In this document: piece after piece, positions 17,564-28,800 of the stretch | Layout: each line of letters opens with the position of its first letter | Numbering within the stretch: position 1 is the stretch's first letter | NCBI RefSeq assembly: GCF_963678635.1 | Contig: NC_087063.1 | Location: forward strand, 73,923,617 to 73,987,616 | Reading direction: 5' to 3' | DNA: 64,000 nt | Source of the DNA: Symsagittifera roscoffensis | Taxonomy: Eukaryota > Xenacoelomorpha > Acoela > Convolutidae | The notes under the pieces: model-generated | What the model saw: only the letters and a program-made list of their open reading frames with translations | Database searches by the model: none | Told to the model about the DNA's origin: nothing | Translations under genes and position numbers: made by a program

Positions 17564-18935
17564 CAAGCTTGATGAGTGTGAAGGGAGACTGAGTGAGTTA
17601 TTGATCGGCTCAGCCACTGATGAGAGTGAAGCGAATTCTCCCATCAAGATGACACCGCAGGACAATGAAGGAGAGGTGGTGTACCTGTCAAGGACCAGGA
17701 GAGGAACGATGCGATCGAAAATGGTGATTGATAAAATCAATGCGATGAAAATGAAGTTAGGCAGCAGAGTGATGCCGAGGAGGATTGGAAAGACGAAAGT
17801 GGATTCGGAAATATCGATGAAAGCTGGTAACTCAGCGAAAAGAAAACGAGTCGAGGAAGTCATGGATTTGGGGCAAGGTCATTATCAATTGTCTGGCACA
17901 GATAGAATATTAACTGATATAGCGATGGTGCCACCCATTCTCATGGCGGGGATAAAGTCAACCGGTTATAAATCCAAAAGGAGTGACCGCACTCTGACTG
18001 GAGCGACTTTAGAAATGGAAATACTCAGTCAATGTGGAGAGAGTAAAATGAGGGACTTCAAGCCATCTCCCATGAATCATGGAAAGGGAAGTGTTGCAGG
18101 ACAACTAACACCAGTGGAATACAACAGACTGACAGTGTCTGAGACAGTGTCGATAGATGAACCCACCGGTGGATACATGGAGATGTTGGAATACCGAAAC
18201 TCGGCTAGAGGGCATGTAATGGCCCTGGAAGAAGAAAAAGCCATGGAGGGTTATCTGGAAACAATGTTGCAAGGCACCACCCTCAAGCAGAAGGCGTACG
18301 GAACTTTGGCGTCGTCTGACGTACAGGCGGAGACGATCGAGCAGTTGGTGAGCCTTCCATGGAAAGCAGTAGTATTGAGGTATTTCGAAGAAGAAATGAG
18401 GACTACGCCAATAATACATGCTCTCGTGGCAGTACCTTACGTAAGGACAGAATTACAACTCAGGCTCGCCTGGTGCATGATGGGACTGACTCGCGAAGAA
18501 TATGATTCGGAAGAAAGGAAGAGATCAAAGGAGGAAAAAGTTTTCCTTATGACGAATCTGAGGGATCTGATAGTCCAGGAGGGAGCAGCAGTAGCGTGTG
18601 CAAAGCGGAGAGACGCTCTCTGTTTCATTCGATTCCTGATAGAGCAGATCTCAGTACCTGCATTAAACACTTGTGTTAAAATGTTGAGGGAAGGCGATGA
18701 GCGAACGAAAGCCATGTTCTTACTAGCAATGCTGGATATGCAGCAAAGTAAACCGATGAGGGTGAACATGAAAGAACCTGAAGAATTGGAACCCATGAAA
18801 AAGATAAACGAGATCAGGAGATTCTCAAACAAGGAGTTGAGGCTCACTAAAGAATCTATGGGAGCATTGCCGAAATCCAGTGAATACTGTGGACCGATCA
18901 AGAAGAGGTCATATAGTTACTATGTAGATAAGTAG
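17502..18935 (+). CDS. Copy A ORF2 continuation, truncated
   Basis: Carries on the ORF2 protein after a one-base shift near 17530: PLMREVLDKL matches PIMREVLEKI of copy C. Conserved blocks are LEMEILSQCG, VEYNRLTV, LQLRLAWCMMGL and IRRFSNKELRLTKE. Near 18920 the match to B and C (a YVSG...AYNPF block) breaks off. The frame ends at a stop a few codons later, beside an A-rich run and the AT-rich repeat. About 600 C-terminal residues present in copy B are missing. No known domain was recognised. Confidence 0.7.
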   Translation: MGPSPFSKQVSIKPLMREVLDKLDECEGRLSELLIGSATDESEANSPIKMTPQDNEGEVVYLSRTRRGTMRSKMVIDKINAMKMKLGSRVMPRRIGKTKVDSEISMKAGNSAKRKRVEEVMDLGQGHYQLSGTDRILTDIAMVPPILMAGIKSTGYKSKRSDRTLTGATLEMEILSQCGESKMRDFKPSPMNHGKGSVAGQLTPVEYNRLTVSETVSIDEPTGGYMEMLEYRNSARGHVMALEEEKAMEGYLETMLQGTTLKQKAYGTLASSDVQAETIEQLVSLPWKAVVLRYFEEEMRTTPIIHALVAVPYVRTELQLRLAWCMMGLTREEYDSEERKRSKEEKVFLMTNLRDLIVQEGAAVACAKRRDALCFIRFLIEQISVPALNTCVKMLREGDERTKAMFLLAMLDMQQSKPMRVNMKEPEELEPMKKINEIRRFSNKELRLTKESMGALPKSSEYCGPIKKRSYSYYVDK

Positions 18936-19241
18936 TAAAAAAAAATCACATCTCGGAAACTAAAAGCATTTGAGCAGTCGCATTTGAGCAATCGCATGTG
19001 GCAAGATTTCTAACTCCTGAGAGTGCCCTGAGAGCACTCAACTACAAAGTTAGGAATTTCAAATTATGAAAAAAAAATACTAAAATTTTCTGAAATTTTT
19101 TACGGAAAAATCACAAAAAACGTCATATCTCGAAAACTGAAAGGATTTGAGAAGTCACATTTGGAGGCAAGATTCGCAATCCTTGATAGTACTCTGACAG
19201 AACCCAACTACAGGGTTGGCAATTTCAGATTTTTAAAAATA
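18936..19241. repeat. AT-rich satellite-like repeat, left of copy B
   Basis: Two units of a repeat of about 170 bp, with 'atctcggaaact' at about 18951 and 'atctcgaaaact' at about 19127. Each continues through a GAGCAGTC-like word, GGCAAGATT, a GAG(A/T)(G/A)(T/C)(A/C)CTCTGA-like stretch and a CTACAGGGTT-like end. The same family occupies 41733-43468 on the other side of copy B, so B inserted into this array. Confidence 0.8.
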
Positions 19242-20157
19242 TGTAACATTCGTCTACTGCAGTCACACATGAGGCTTAAGAAAAATAGGCCCTATAACCA
19301 CTGGCTCAAGGGTCAGGGACACCATCTCTTGTGCTTTTCTACCTCAAGAACGGTCGGAGCCAGTTCGGTTCGTTTGTGACATGAGACTACGACCCGTTAC
19401 AGCTTAAAGGCTACTACTAAAATATCCCCCCACTCTAGAATTAGAAACGTCCCCATACTTAGGTCTCTAGATACCCAAAATACATGAACGCCGTTAAAAA
19501 CCGGGTTGGAACAATCCGTTAAGTTACTTTTTATTAGACAGTGGAACTTTGATCCATTTCAGATGGATCAACCTAAAACTCGCCTTACCTCAACATAACA
19601 ATTATAAAACACACTCTAGGAATTTAAATTTGTACTCACATAGTAGCACGCTCAAGAAGTGGGAAATAATCCAGTCGGTAATTAACTCAAGAATTAAATA
19701 ACGTAACTAAATGAGTCTAATGTTTTATAGTTTTGACAATGAGAACGAGTTTATACTCTAGACAATAGTTTTCTTGTGAACCATTAGGACACTCAAGCTG
19801 TCCACCTTTCCACCGAAGGTTCACTCTAGTCCAGTTCCGAATAATACTCCAGTCGTTATAATCCAATTTGAGGGAATACTCTCGTCTCTGTCACAGATGG
19901 GACAGCTCTACTCTCGATTATTATAGTGATGGAAATTGCGAATAGCAATTTCCTACTGCTTTTTCTTGCGACTTTCCCGCGTATGCGACTCAATTGTTCT
20001 GAAATTGTTCTGATCTCTTTTTCTGATTTTCAGTTCTCGCGAGAAAATCGTGCATGACAGGTTCCATTCGAAATTTTGAAAAATTAAATTTCACTCCAAA
20101 ATCAAGTGTTTTTTGCTCCTCTCAAGGTCAAACTTCCAAATATGACCGACTGGCACA
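19242..20157 (-). repeat. Copy B 3' LTR, full length (916 bp)
   Basis: On the + strand it starts TGTAACATTCG and ends GACTGGCACA, i.e. TG...CA in both directions. It matches 41144-41732 over 19242-19722 and 20053-20157. The part missing from the other LTR (19723-20052) holds a perfect 9-bp inverted repeat, GGAAATTGC and GCAATTTCC around GAATA, at 19931-19953. A sense AATAAA (TTTATT on +, 19530-19535) is a candidate polyadenylation signal. Confidence 0.92.
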
Positions 20158-20169
20158 TACTCCCCGGAC
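20158..20169 (-). promoter_or_regulatory. Copy B 3' polypurine tract
   Basis: In the sense direction GTCCGGGGAGTA lies directly before the LTR start TGTGCC. Copy C has the same 12 bases in the same place (44365-44376). This is where plus-strand DNA synthesis would be primed in an LTR element. Confidence 0.8.
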
Positions 20170-20587
20170 TCGAGATCGATGTCCTCATCGCGCGCTGTCT
20201 TCTGCCAGTGAGTCCCAGAAAAACCGAGCGTTGCTCAAGATACAGTGCCAGTGGTCATTTACAGAAGTTTGCAGCAGATTTAAGCTTATCTACACCCCAA
20301 AATTCACAGCCATTCAAATTTTTCACACTATTGCTAAACAGCAATCAGAATCTGCATACACCTGCACCCTTGAATTTTCGCTTTTCAAGCCAATCATTTT
20401 AAAATCTCTTTTGTCCTATTCAATCAGGAAATTGTCATGCAGCATCTCGATTTATATAATAAATATAGTATATTAGTAACAATATTTGCTTTGTTAAAAT
20501 TTCTTTTTCGTGAATCCAAGTTTCACTCGGATCCACGCTCAAGCCCCCCTTCCCTCTCAAGACTCAAGATCCATCCGATTTGCCCAT
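20170..20587 (-). other. Copy B 3' untranslated region
   Basis: About 420 bp between the end of ORF2 and the PPT. It is AT-rich in its middle part and shows no open frame shared with copies A or C. Several CTCAAG words on the + strand (20538, 20556, 20563) belong to a copy B-specific pattern. Confidence 0.6.
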
Positions 20588-22165
20588 TCATCTCGTACTC
20601 TTCGCCTTGGAGGTACTGCATCCTGAAGTGCTAGATGCGGCAAACTGTCTCAACAGTTCCTCTTCATCATCGGAACTAATCACAATCTCCTCCCAAGCCT
20701 TCAGCTGTTCATAGGATTGCATCCATTCTCTCTGCTCCTGCAACCTCTTTGCTTGGTTGGGTAGTGCCTTCACCCTAGCTTCTCGGTTCAAGCAAAAGGA
20801 GTTGTGCAGGCTCAAGCTCACGTTCTTCGCCAGGTCTTCCTCTAGTATCGACTCCCTCGCTTTGGTATTGTCTCTAGACATCTTACCCACTCTTTTCCAT
20901 CCTGTCGTGATCGCATTACGATGGGTTAGCAGGGGTCTCTTGAAAGCTTCCGGCCCAATCTCGGCCTGGAACTGTCGATACTCTTTTTGATGTTTTCTCA
21001 TGTGATCTTTCGTTGTCATGTACAACCAAGACGTCAGTGTCGCCCGAAACCATGGAAAGTACCTCAAGCGACTCCATACGTGCCTGACTTCCGTCGGTAT
21101 GGCGAATACTTTGCACGCAGTCTCAAACAACTCGAGTCTCCTGCTGTAGTCTATCGCGTATATTGACTCAGCCGTTGGCGTCGTCGCCTCCCGATACTTC
21201 GTTATATTCTCTTCTATCCATCTCAGAGCTAACATCGTACTCACTACTAAGAGCGTCACCTTCTGCCGGTGATCCGGTAGTCCGATCGACCGAATCTCTT
21301 CCACATCCCACACCAGGCAAAGGTTCTTGTGATCTGGATACCACACCGTTTGTGCCAAACAGTGGCATGGGCATTCCCCATGAGATATCTCAATGCTCCT
21401 GAGATAACGCTCCCCTGAGGCTTCCAAGAGAGGCTCAAGCTCCATCATTTTCTCGTGCATCGTGTCGTTATCTTCCAGGTTCGGAGTACTTCCCACAGGT
21501 TTTCCGATCACGTTTTGTCTCTCGTGATCGCTTGTGTTTTCTCTTTCCAACCTCAGAAGATCTTCTCCCCAGATTTCGCTTAAGTCATCTCTCAATTCTT
21601 TTGGTACTGTCCCTTTGATTTTTCTCAACAACTTGAGCGAGTGATGCGACATCCGAGCCAACCTCACGCACTTGGGCACTGAGAAGGCCTTGTCCACCAG
21701 TATTCTCTGGCTGGACACCTCCACCATCGCCATGTGTAGCGGGTAGTGACTTCCGCAGAAGTTGGCCATCATTGACCCTATCAGCGATTTCGCGTTCAAT
21801 GGCAAGCCATAAGCTTCGCTCATGGGAAATCCCATTTCCGCCTCAAGACCAACTTTCCAGCTCCGGATGTGTTTTTGAGTCACCTGCAACACCCCGGGCC
21901 ATGATTCTACGCTCAACGCCGTCACTAAATGATGTTCAGATTCCAGTCTCTCCAGTGCCTGCAGACCACACATTCTCGAGAAGAATCCGAGAGCTGTCGC
22001 TATATTCACCGTGGTTCTCGCGTAACATTCCGCTATTATTTGCACCTCACTTTTCTCCCTTTCTGTGATGTCTTCGAACCAAGTGACCAGGTCTTCTTTT
22101 TGAAACGACAGTATTCTGACGCATGACCGTCCATCGCAGATGTGCTCTCCTCTCCGTTCCCACAT
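20588..22165 (-). CDS. Copy B ORF2 C-terminal part
   Basis: This is the last part (about 500 residues) of the ORF2 protein, in frame from about 22110 downward. Conserved with copy C are CYARTTVNIATALGF-like, FSVPKCVRLARMS, a SHGECPCHCLAQTVWYPD block, a VWSRLRYFPWFRA-like block, and LSLHNSFCLNRE. The tail is acidic then Ser/Lys-rich (SSDDEEELL). The Cys/His-rich CPCHC block could bind metal, but no known domain was recognised. It is joined to the preceding part by a frameshift near 22110. Copy A lacks this region. Confidence 0.7.
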   Translation of the reverse strand: MWERRGEHICDGRSCVRILSFQKEDLVTWFEDITEREKSEVQIIAECYARTTVNIATALGFFSRMCGLQALERLESEHHLVTALSVESWPGVLQVTQKHIRSWKVGLEAEMGFPMSEAYGLPLNAKSLIGSMMANFCGSHYPLHMAMVEVSSQRILVDKAFSVPKCVRLARMSHHSLKLLRKIKGTVPKELRDDLSEIWGEDLLRLERENTSDHERQNVIGKPVGSTPNLEDNDTMHEKMMELEPLLEASGERYLRSIEISHGECPCHCLAQTVWYPDHKNLCLVWDVEEIRSIGLPDHRQKVTLLVVSTMLALRWIEENITKYREATTPTAESIYAIDYSRRLELFETACKVFAIPTEVRHVWSRLRYFPWFRATLTSWLYMTTKDHMRKHQKEYRQFQAEIGPEAFKRPLLTHRNAITTGWKRVGKMSRDNTKARESILEEDLAKNVSLSLHNSFCLNREARVKALPNQAKRLQEQREWMQSYEQLKAWEEIVISSDDEEELLRQFAASSTSGCSTSKAKSTR

Positions 22166-22647
22166 GTCGAATCCAGACAGCTACCCGGCTCCAATTTCTT
22201 TGCTGACCCGGGGTCGCTCGTCCTTTCGCTTGGCTCCTGCATCTGGGGCGTGATTAGCTTATGTAGCACACTCAACTTCGCCAGATCTTCATCTTCCGTT
22301 GGTGCTAACCTCACTCGCTCGGTGGTTTCCTCGATTAGACTCGCATGGGGATGTGGACACCAGGAGGGTCTTAGTAGCTTCCATATCACTCCCAAGTTCG
22401 TGGTTAACAAGCCATTTCCACCGCCCATGTTCACTTCAACTCTCTTGTTTGAGCGCGGTATGCTTATCACCTCTGGTGTTTTCTCAAGAATCAGGCCCAG
22501 GCTCGGCCCCTCTTTTTCCACCGCGTCTACTTCCATTATTCTTTCTGCCCAAAACTTCAGTAGCTCCGCTACCTCATGGTTTCTGTGGGCTCCTCCAGCT
22601 TCCGAGTCTAAGAAGGGATTGTAGGCTATTCCCATCACTCCAGACAC
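22036..22647 (-). CDS. Copy B ORF2 segment between two frameshifts
   Basis: The frame is real from about 22850 to about 22110; the Met at 22647 is internal. It contains YVSGVMGIAYNPFLDSEA, matched in copy C by YVSGIPGMAYNPFVNEEA, and a helical FWAERIMEV region. Copy C shows FWVERVKEI at the same place. Upstream of the Met the frame includes a VRRFSNK block shared with A and C. No function is recognised. Confidence 0.65.
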   Translation of the reverse strand: MSGVMGIAYNPFLDSEAGGAHRNHEVAELLKFWAERIMEVDAVEKEGPSLGLILEKTPEVISIPRSNKRVEVNMGGGNGLLTTNLGVIWKLLRPSWCPHPHASLIEETTERVRLAPTEDEDLAKLSVLHKLITPQMQEPSERTSDPGSAKKLEPGSCLDSTCGNGEESTSAMDGHASEYCRFKKKTWSLGSKTSQKGRKVRCK

Positions 22648-22808
22648 ATATTGGTATTCCCCCTTCTCACTGAGTCTCGAGTACTGTTCTGACGAGGCCA
22701 GGTTACGGTGAACATCATGTTCTTCCTCGAACTTCTTATTAGAGAACCTCCGTACCTCGTCCAGCTTTCGATGGTTCTCTAAGGATAGTCTGGAACCATC
22801 TTCTTTCT

Positions 22809-25800
22809 CTATTCTGTACTCTGATATACGTTCAAGATGATCGTTGAGACTCTTCTCTCCATGGTTTTACTTCCACTTGCTCTCTGGTGGCATGCCAGGA
22901 TGGTGCTATCAGACATCATTGACATTGTCCATCTCACGAAACATGTGGCATCTTTTCTTCTAGCCAGGCTCAAGCCTGAATTGTCCCTGGCCACGTGTTG
23001 CATCAGTGCCTGATACACCTCTAGCTTCTTGCTTCCCAACTTCAGCCTGTCATACGAGGTCAATGTCTCCAACTCTATTCCCACCAGACTCCAGGTGAAC
23101 ATTAATTGTCCCGCAGTTCTAACGAAGGGATTCGCCATTAGTGGCGGTGCTGATGAGGATGTCCTCATCGCCTCTTCAAAATGATCCTGCAACAAACTCT
23201 GCCAGGACCTCTTCAGATGACTTGCCATCTCTATCTTATTAACCTCGGCTTTTTGCTGGGTGGCCCAATTGCGTCGCTTGCGAGCTAATCCACTGTCCAA
23301 CTTCTTCAAGCAGTCCTCCATTTCCTTCAATGTTTCGAGGGCCACCCACCACGTCCGGGAAGTGTTCCTCGTCTTGTTCCTCTCCAATGGATCACTCGTC
23401 ACTTGTCTGCCCATGTCCTGATGTGCCTTCGAGATCCATTCTTTGCCGATCTCCACTTCCCCTACCTGTCCGTTCGTTGAACCTCTCTTCACGTTTACCT
23501 TCTGAGGCTTGAAGTCTTCTTCTGACGTCGAACTGGCGGAAACCTCTATTTCCTTTTCTACTTCAAGTGGTTTCCTGAGCTCCGAGCTGTTCTTGTATGC
23601 CGCCGTCTTGCATCGAGCCAAAACGATGGGCGCCGTCTCTCTCAAGTTTCCTTCCGAAACAGCATCCACTGAAGGACTACCCCATCCTTCCACTTCTCTT
23701 TTCTTCTTGCGAGTCTTCACATCTCTGCTCGAGGGTGTTGTGGCTATCATCATTGATTCGACCTCTCCATCCACTCCTTCCAACTCTTGCCTCCCCCCTG
23801 CTCGAGCCTTAAGGATATTAGTACTTTTAATCATATTACTAGTCCCAACCTTATCCCTTTTTATATCATCAACCATTTTATCCACAGTTTTTTGTTTCAG
23901 AGTAGAGCTGTCCTCACATTTCTCTTTTCTAGTCTTCGATCGTGCGTTCCTCAGCTCCACTAGCTTGTTCAGCAGCTCTTTTCTTGCTTTCTCATCCAGG
24001 CCCGTTCCTATCAGGAGCGGTTCCCCGAATCTCACTACTGCGTTCCACAGTTCCTTCTTGAACTTGTCCAGCGTCGTCTCGCTGCCCACTTCTCGATTGA
24101 ATTCCTCCAGGAACTCCTGCCAAGCGTCATCCTCGAGAGATCCCAAGAATATGTCCCTGTTCCCTTCGAACGTGTTCTTCTCCCTTTCCTCCGAGCTCAA
24201 GAGTAACATCCCCATATTGAAGGTCTCACCTGCCAATGGCAACTCTAGGTTCTTCCGCGGGGACGGGTTCAGAGGTGGGGTGGCAGTATCTGCCCAATTC
24301 TCTTCGCTCAAGTCTTTCAACAGCTCTTGAGTGGTGAGTTCCTCCCCTGATGGCCCTAGTTCAGGCGTATTCCCCACCTCCATGTCTTCTCCAGCTTCAC
24401 TGAGAGTTTCATCCATACTCTCTTCCTCTGATTCATTTCTTCTTTTCTCGAGAATTCTTTTGAATCGATCCTCAACGGGTCCACTCCTCTTGTCTCCAGG
24501 CGTGTCTACAGACAGTGGTGACGGTGTCGTAGGATCCAGCTTTTTATATTCCGTCAGGGCTACATGCAGCTGACCTGCTGCATCTAGTTCTGTTCCCTCC
24601 TGCGTCACTTCTACTTGTTCCAAGCCATAGGGTGCCTTGTATTTTCTCGTGGCAAATTTCATTTTGTCCACCAATGCGACGTGCCCCTCCATCACGATCA
24701 TCCTGCCATCATCCCATATGGGTAGCATATTCTCAAGTCCTTCCTTCTCAAGAGTCCTCAAGACTTTCCGCACTTCATATCCAGGGGGCTGCGAACCTCT
24801 ACTCTTTTTCGCTTGCGTCGTCCACGAATTTACCTTCATCTCGCTGGTGTGGAAGTAGACTGCCGCCGTGTAGCCGATGAACAGGGGATCCCAGCCATCC
24901 GTGAAATGCCTCTGCGTTTCCTCCGTCATCATCTTCGCCATTATGGAGGGAATCATCAAGGGACTATTCATTCCCAAGGTCATCCTCCTGACTGTCGGGA
25001 ACTCAGGCATGGTGGCTGGTAGGATTTCTTTCTCCATTATGGCCTCCAGCTCCCTCTTGACTAGTGCAAAGCACTCCTTCCAGGCGGGGATTCTCAAGAC
25101 TTCTCGTCCGTCGGCCGTCAATGGGTTTAGGTTCCAAAACTTTGGATACATTTCAATGGGGCCCTCTCGCTTGCCTCCCATTCTACATTGCATTTGTCCC
25201 CTGAAGTTGCACACCATCATCTCGGCATCTTTCACTTTTCCGAAGAGTACCGTGTTGCTCATACGCGCCCTGAGCACCTCCTGCTGACACCAATTCAGCG
25301 CTGTACCATCCAGTACGCTGATGAGACTCAAGTGCGTCACCGAGTGACGATACGTTATCACCAGGGGATCTGGAAACGCGTACGTCACTGCTGGACCATA
25401 GATGCAGGTCACCACCTCCTCTAGACCCCGGATTATCCCCATTGGGTCCGACCTCATTGCCAGACACAGGTCCGTCAACAGAGGCATCCCTCTGTTCGCC
25501 TTCTCCCATTCTTCTCTCGAAGTTGGGTTCTCATCTTCACCCGTCATGTATCGATTCTGCATCATGAGGTATTGCACCAGCAGTGTCTTCAACCCTGCGG
25601 CACACTTGTAGGAGCTGGTTTCAATGCTCGTGTGGACTCTCCCCATAGACAGAGGTTCTCCATATTCCATTAACCGATGAAACGACACCAATTCCCCATG
25701 GGTCAAGAGTACTAGTGCCAGATACCCATCAACTCGAAGTGTCTCCACTCCCCGACTAAACATGTATGCTGGACCCATGTTGAACAAGTATCTGGGGTAG

Positions 25801-28800
25801 ACCAAATACAGGGCCAAGAGCAGGCTGATGGGCATGCCCAGTATCTCCTGCACGAAGGCTCCAAAGATAGTCGCCGTGGTACCGAATATTCCTGCCAAGA
25901 ATTCCTTCTCCCAGCAAGGACTCAAGAACTTGAGAATCTCGTAATCCCTCCGAGTCTTCAATTCGCCTTTGGCGTGCTCTCTCCAGAACCCTGCGATCGT
26001 CACTTCATTGGCGGCCGAGACAAATCTAGCCACCGTCATGTCTCTTACTTCGGCCAGCTCCAGTTGCTTCTCTAGGAAACTCCAGACTTGCTCCACGAGG
26101 AGTGGTGCTTCCTCCCTTGTCTTATTCGTGGCGTTCTCCAGCCTTGGTGTCAAAAATGGCCACCAGCCATTCTCTTGAGTCAAACGATATTTCAACGATC
26201 CTAATTGCTTTTCCGTCTCGGCCACATTTCTTCTCTCGTTACTGGGACCTCTAGACTTGCTGGTGGAGTTCGTGATCTTCACATCCATACTCCGAAACCA
26301 CAGGCTGGCCGTTAATTTGCTTATCGCCGGGTGATCGTCCCCGATGACTGGGCTGAACTTGAGCTGCCTGGCAAAGTTCGATATCTCTAGCAAGAGCACC
26401 TCGTCTAATACGATCAGGATGTCGGCTAGTCCATAAAAGCCCCTCAGTGCATGAGATATATCCGCCCATGCCGCCGCCAATTCTGACTTGCGAAGCCTCA
26501 GGTTCGATGGCTCCAACTCCCGATTGGGGGCTGCCATTAGAATCCGCCATTCACTCCCTTCTGCTATCAGGATCAAGACCGCGTACACGAACTGTAGGGC
26601 GGGTGGCATATTCGCGTATCCAGGGGATGTGGTAAACACCACCTTCGTCTTGGACCCGAATCTCGAGACAACATTCTCTTGCACTTCATTCATCGCCGCA
26701 AACAACGCTTGAATGGCTTCCCATATCTTCCTCGATGTCGGAATTTCATCGCCCTTTAGTTGCTCAAGAAGTCCCATCGCGTGCAGGTGATCATTCATCC
26801 CTGCAAACAATAGCAGTTCAGGTTCACAGGGCATCTCCGACTTTATTGCCACTACCAGAGTTAACATCTGATTCAATTCAGCTCCTGGCAAAGAGTATAT
26901 CAAAGTCTCCGGCCAGAACAACTTGGGAGACGTTCCTTCGAAGTCTGATCCCGCCACAATGACTACTCTCGCAGCAGCTGGGTCTGCTCTATCATACACT
27001 GCCAGGGTTTTGGCCAGCTGGGTACTCCCACAGGGCTTCCCGTACCTGGGATCTTCCGCCAATTTCGAGCCTTCGTAAGCGGCGTCTGGCAATCCCGTTC
27101 CTCCCGGATTGAGTAGCTTGTCTACCACCTTCAACTGTGCCGGGGTTGCCAACCTGATTCTGGCGATGCTGGTTCGGTGCTTGGGAGGTTCTGCTATAAG
27201 TCCCGGACTCCCCAGCAGCTTGAGAGGTCTGTAATTAATGGGTCCCATGATCGTTTTTGTGGGAATTCCCGTCAGGTCTGTGGTCTCCATCAACTTCGCT
27301 CTCGAGAAGTGCGCCTCATGAGCTTTCAACCAGTCCACGCAATGATGCCTATTCAAATCCTCGTGTGATACTCGTTCGATCCCCAGGGTTTCCGCCAATT
27401 CTTGCCTGCATTCCAAACTCTCTAGATCCAGTTCCTTCACCTTCTCAGGATATCTCAAGCGGGCAGTCTCCATAGACTTCTTTTGTCTCCTGCCATCTGC
27501 CACCACCACAGAGGACATCGCCGAGCCCGGAGGTGTTGATGACTCTACCTCCTCCGACTCCATTGGCGTGGCACTCTGCAATCGGGTCTGATTGCTCCTT
27601 GAACTGTCTCTAGTATCAACTCTCGCTCCCAAACGACCAGCCAAGGCCCTCGAGGCAAGGAATGGTGGGTTGGGAGGTGGTCCTAAAGTGAATTGGGCTG
27701 TCTCCAGCAGGTCCGCCTCTAGCGTGTTTATGTGTTCCTGGAAGACGTCGTTCAGCCACTCCGCTCCCCTTGGCCTATCGAAATGGATTCCATCTTTTGA
27801 GGTGTCTTCAGGGAGTCCCTTTTTCTCCATACGTTCTGCTATGTCCAACAGCCTGAGAGGAAGCACACTCTTTCGGTGTATGTCTCGGATCACCTTGTTC
27901 AGGCTCCGCACCTTCTGGTTCATCTCTAGGGCGTGCTGATCAAACATCATGTTGTAGGGAACCGTGCATACCGTCAGCAGGATGGGGTCCATCTGGATCC
28001 TCAGTTCCTCAAGAAGGCAGCTCATCTTGTCGCACAACCTCGTTACTTTCCTCGCTTCTCCCCTTGACACGTCGTTGGTCCCAACCATCAGGGTCACTGT
28101 GTAAACTTTGGTCATCCCTAGCATGTCCAGGGTTGCCAACATCTGTGGCGTGGCAGCTCCAGCGAAACTCAAGACTCCTGTCTGCCAATGTGACCGTATC
28201 TGGGTCAACACCCGCACCAGGCTATCCCCTATAATTAGGTGAACTGCACCCTCTGGCACACGAGGTGGCGCTAGATACTCCACCCAGGCTGCGTCATGGA
28301 AGCAGTCCCTCCTGGCTCCCTGTTCCGCACTCCAGTCCAGCCGATTGTGCCTGTGGTAGTTCCCTTCTGTATTCTTCTTATAGCTTGCGATCACGACATT
28401 CCTGACCGGCTGTTCCCTCCAAGTTGGGGGAAGCTCTGGCCTTGTCGATCTTTCACGACTCTGCTGCTGCAATTTCTCGCCTAGCTCCTTCAGGCGCGAT
28501 GAGGCACCGCTCACCTGACTGCCACTCGAGGTCGAGGTTGGGGTATATCCTGGTAACACCACATCCATCAGGGGACGTACAGGTTGTGTCTCTAGGTTGC
28601 GCAAGGAAGGCGTCACGTCATTCGGTATCCAGACCTCCAACCCTTCACTCATGTGTTCTCTGGCCTCGCGGTCAAGGTTGAACCGTCCTCTAGCCCTGGG
28701 AGCTTCATCCACCTCCATGCGCGACTCTGGCCTCGAGCTGATCACCACTCGTTCGTTTGACCTGGCTCCCTTCTGTGCGTCAAGCTCGCGTTGTCGCTGT

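Larger units (their letters stand above)
1..18935 (+). mobile_element. Copy A: giant Ty3/gypsy-type LTR retrotransposon, 3'-truncated
   Basis: Gag, protease, RT, RNase H, integrase, macrodomain-like tail and ORF2 occur in this order on the + strand, matching copies B and C. The left boundary is uncertain: a TGTTACA at 36-42 could be the end of a 5' LTR, but no convincing PBS follows. On the right, ORF2 stops matching B and C at about 18920 and runs into an AT-rich repeat, so about 600 residues of ORF2, the 3' PPT and the 3' LTR are absent. Frame breaks: TAG at 2736-2738, frameshifts near 6604, 10757 and 17530. The copy is therefore non-autonomous as it stands. Confidence 0.85.

Noticed and set aside
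23509-24330. 273-residue Ser/Leu-rich open frame on the + strand
   Set aside because: Antisense shadow of copy B ORF2; biased composition mirrors the charged low-complexity sense protein.
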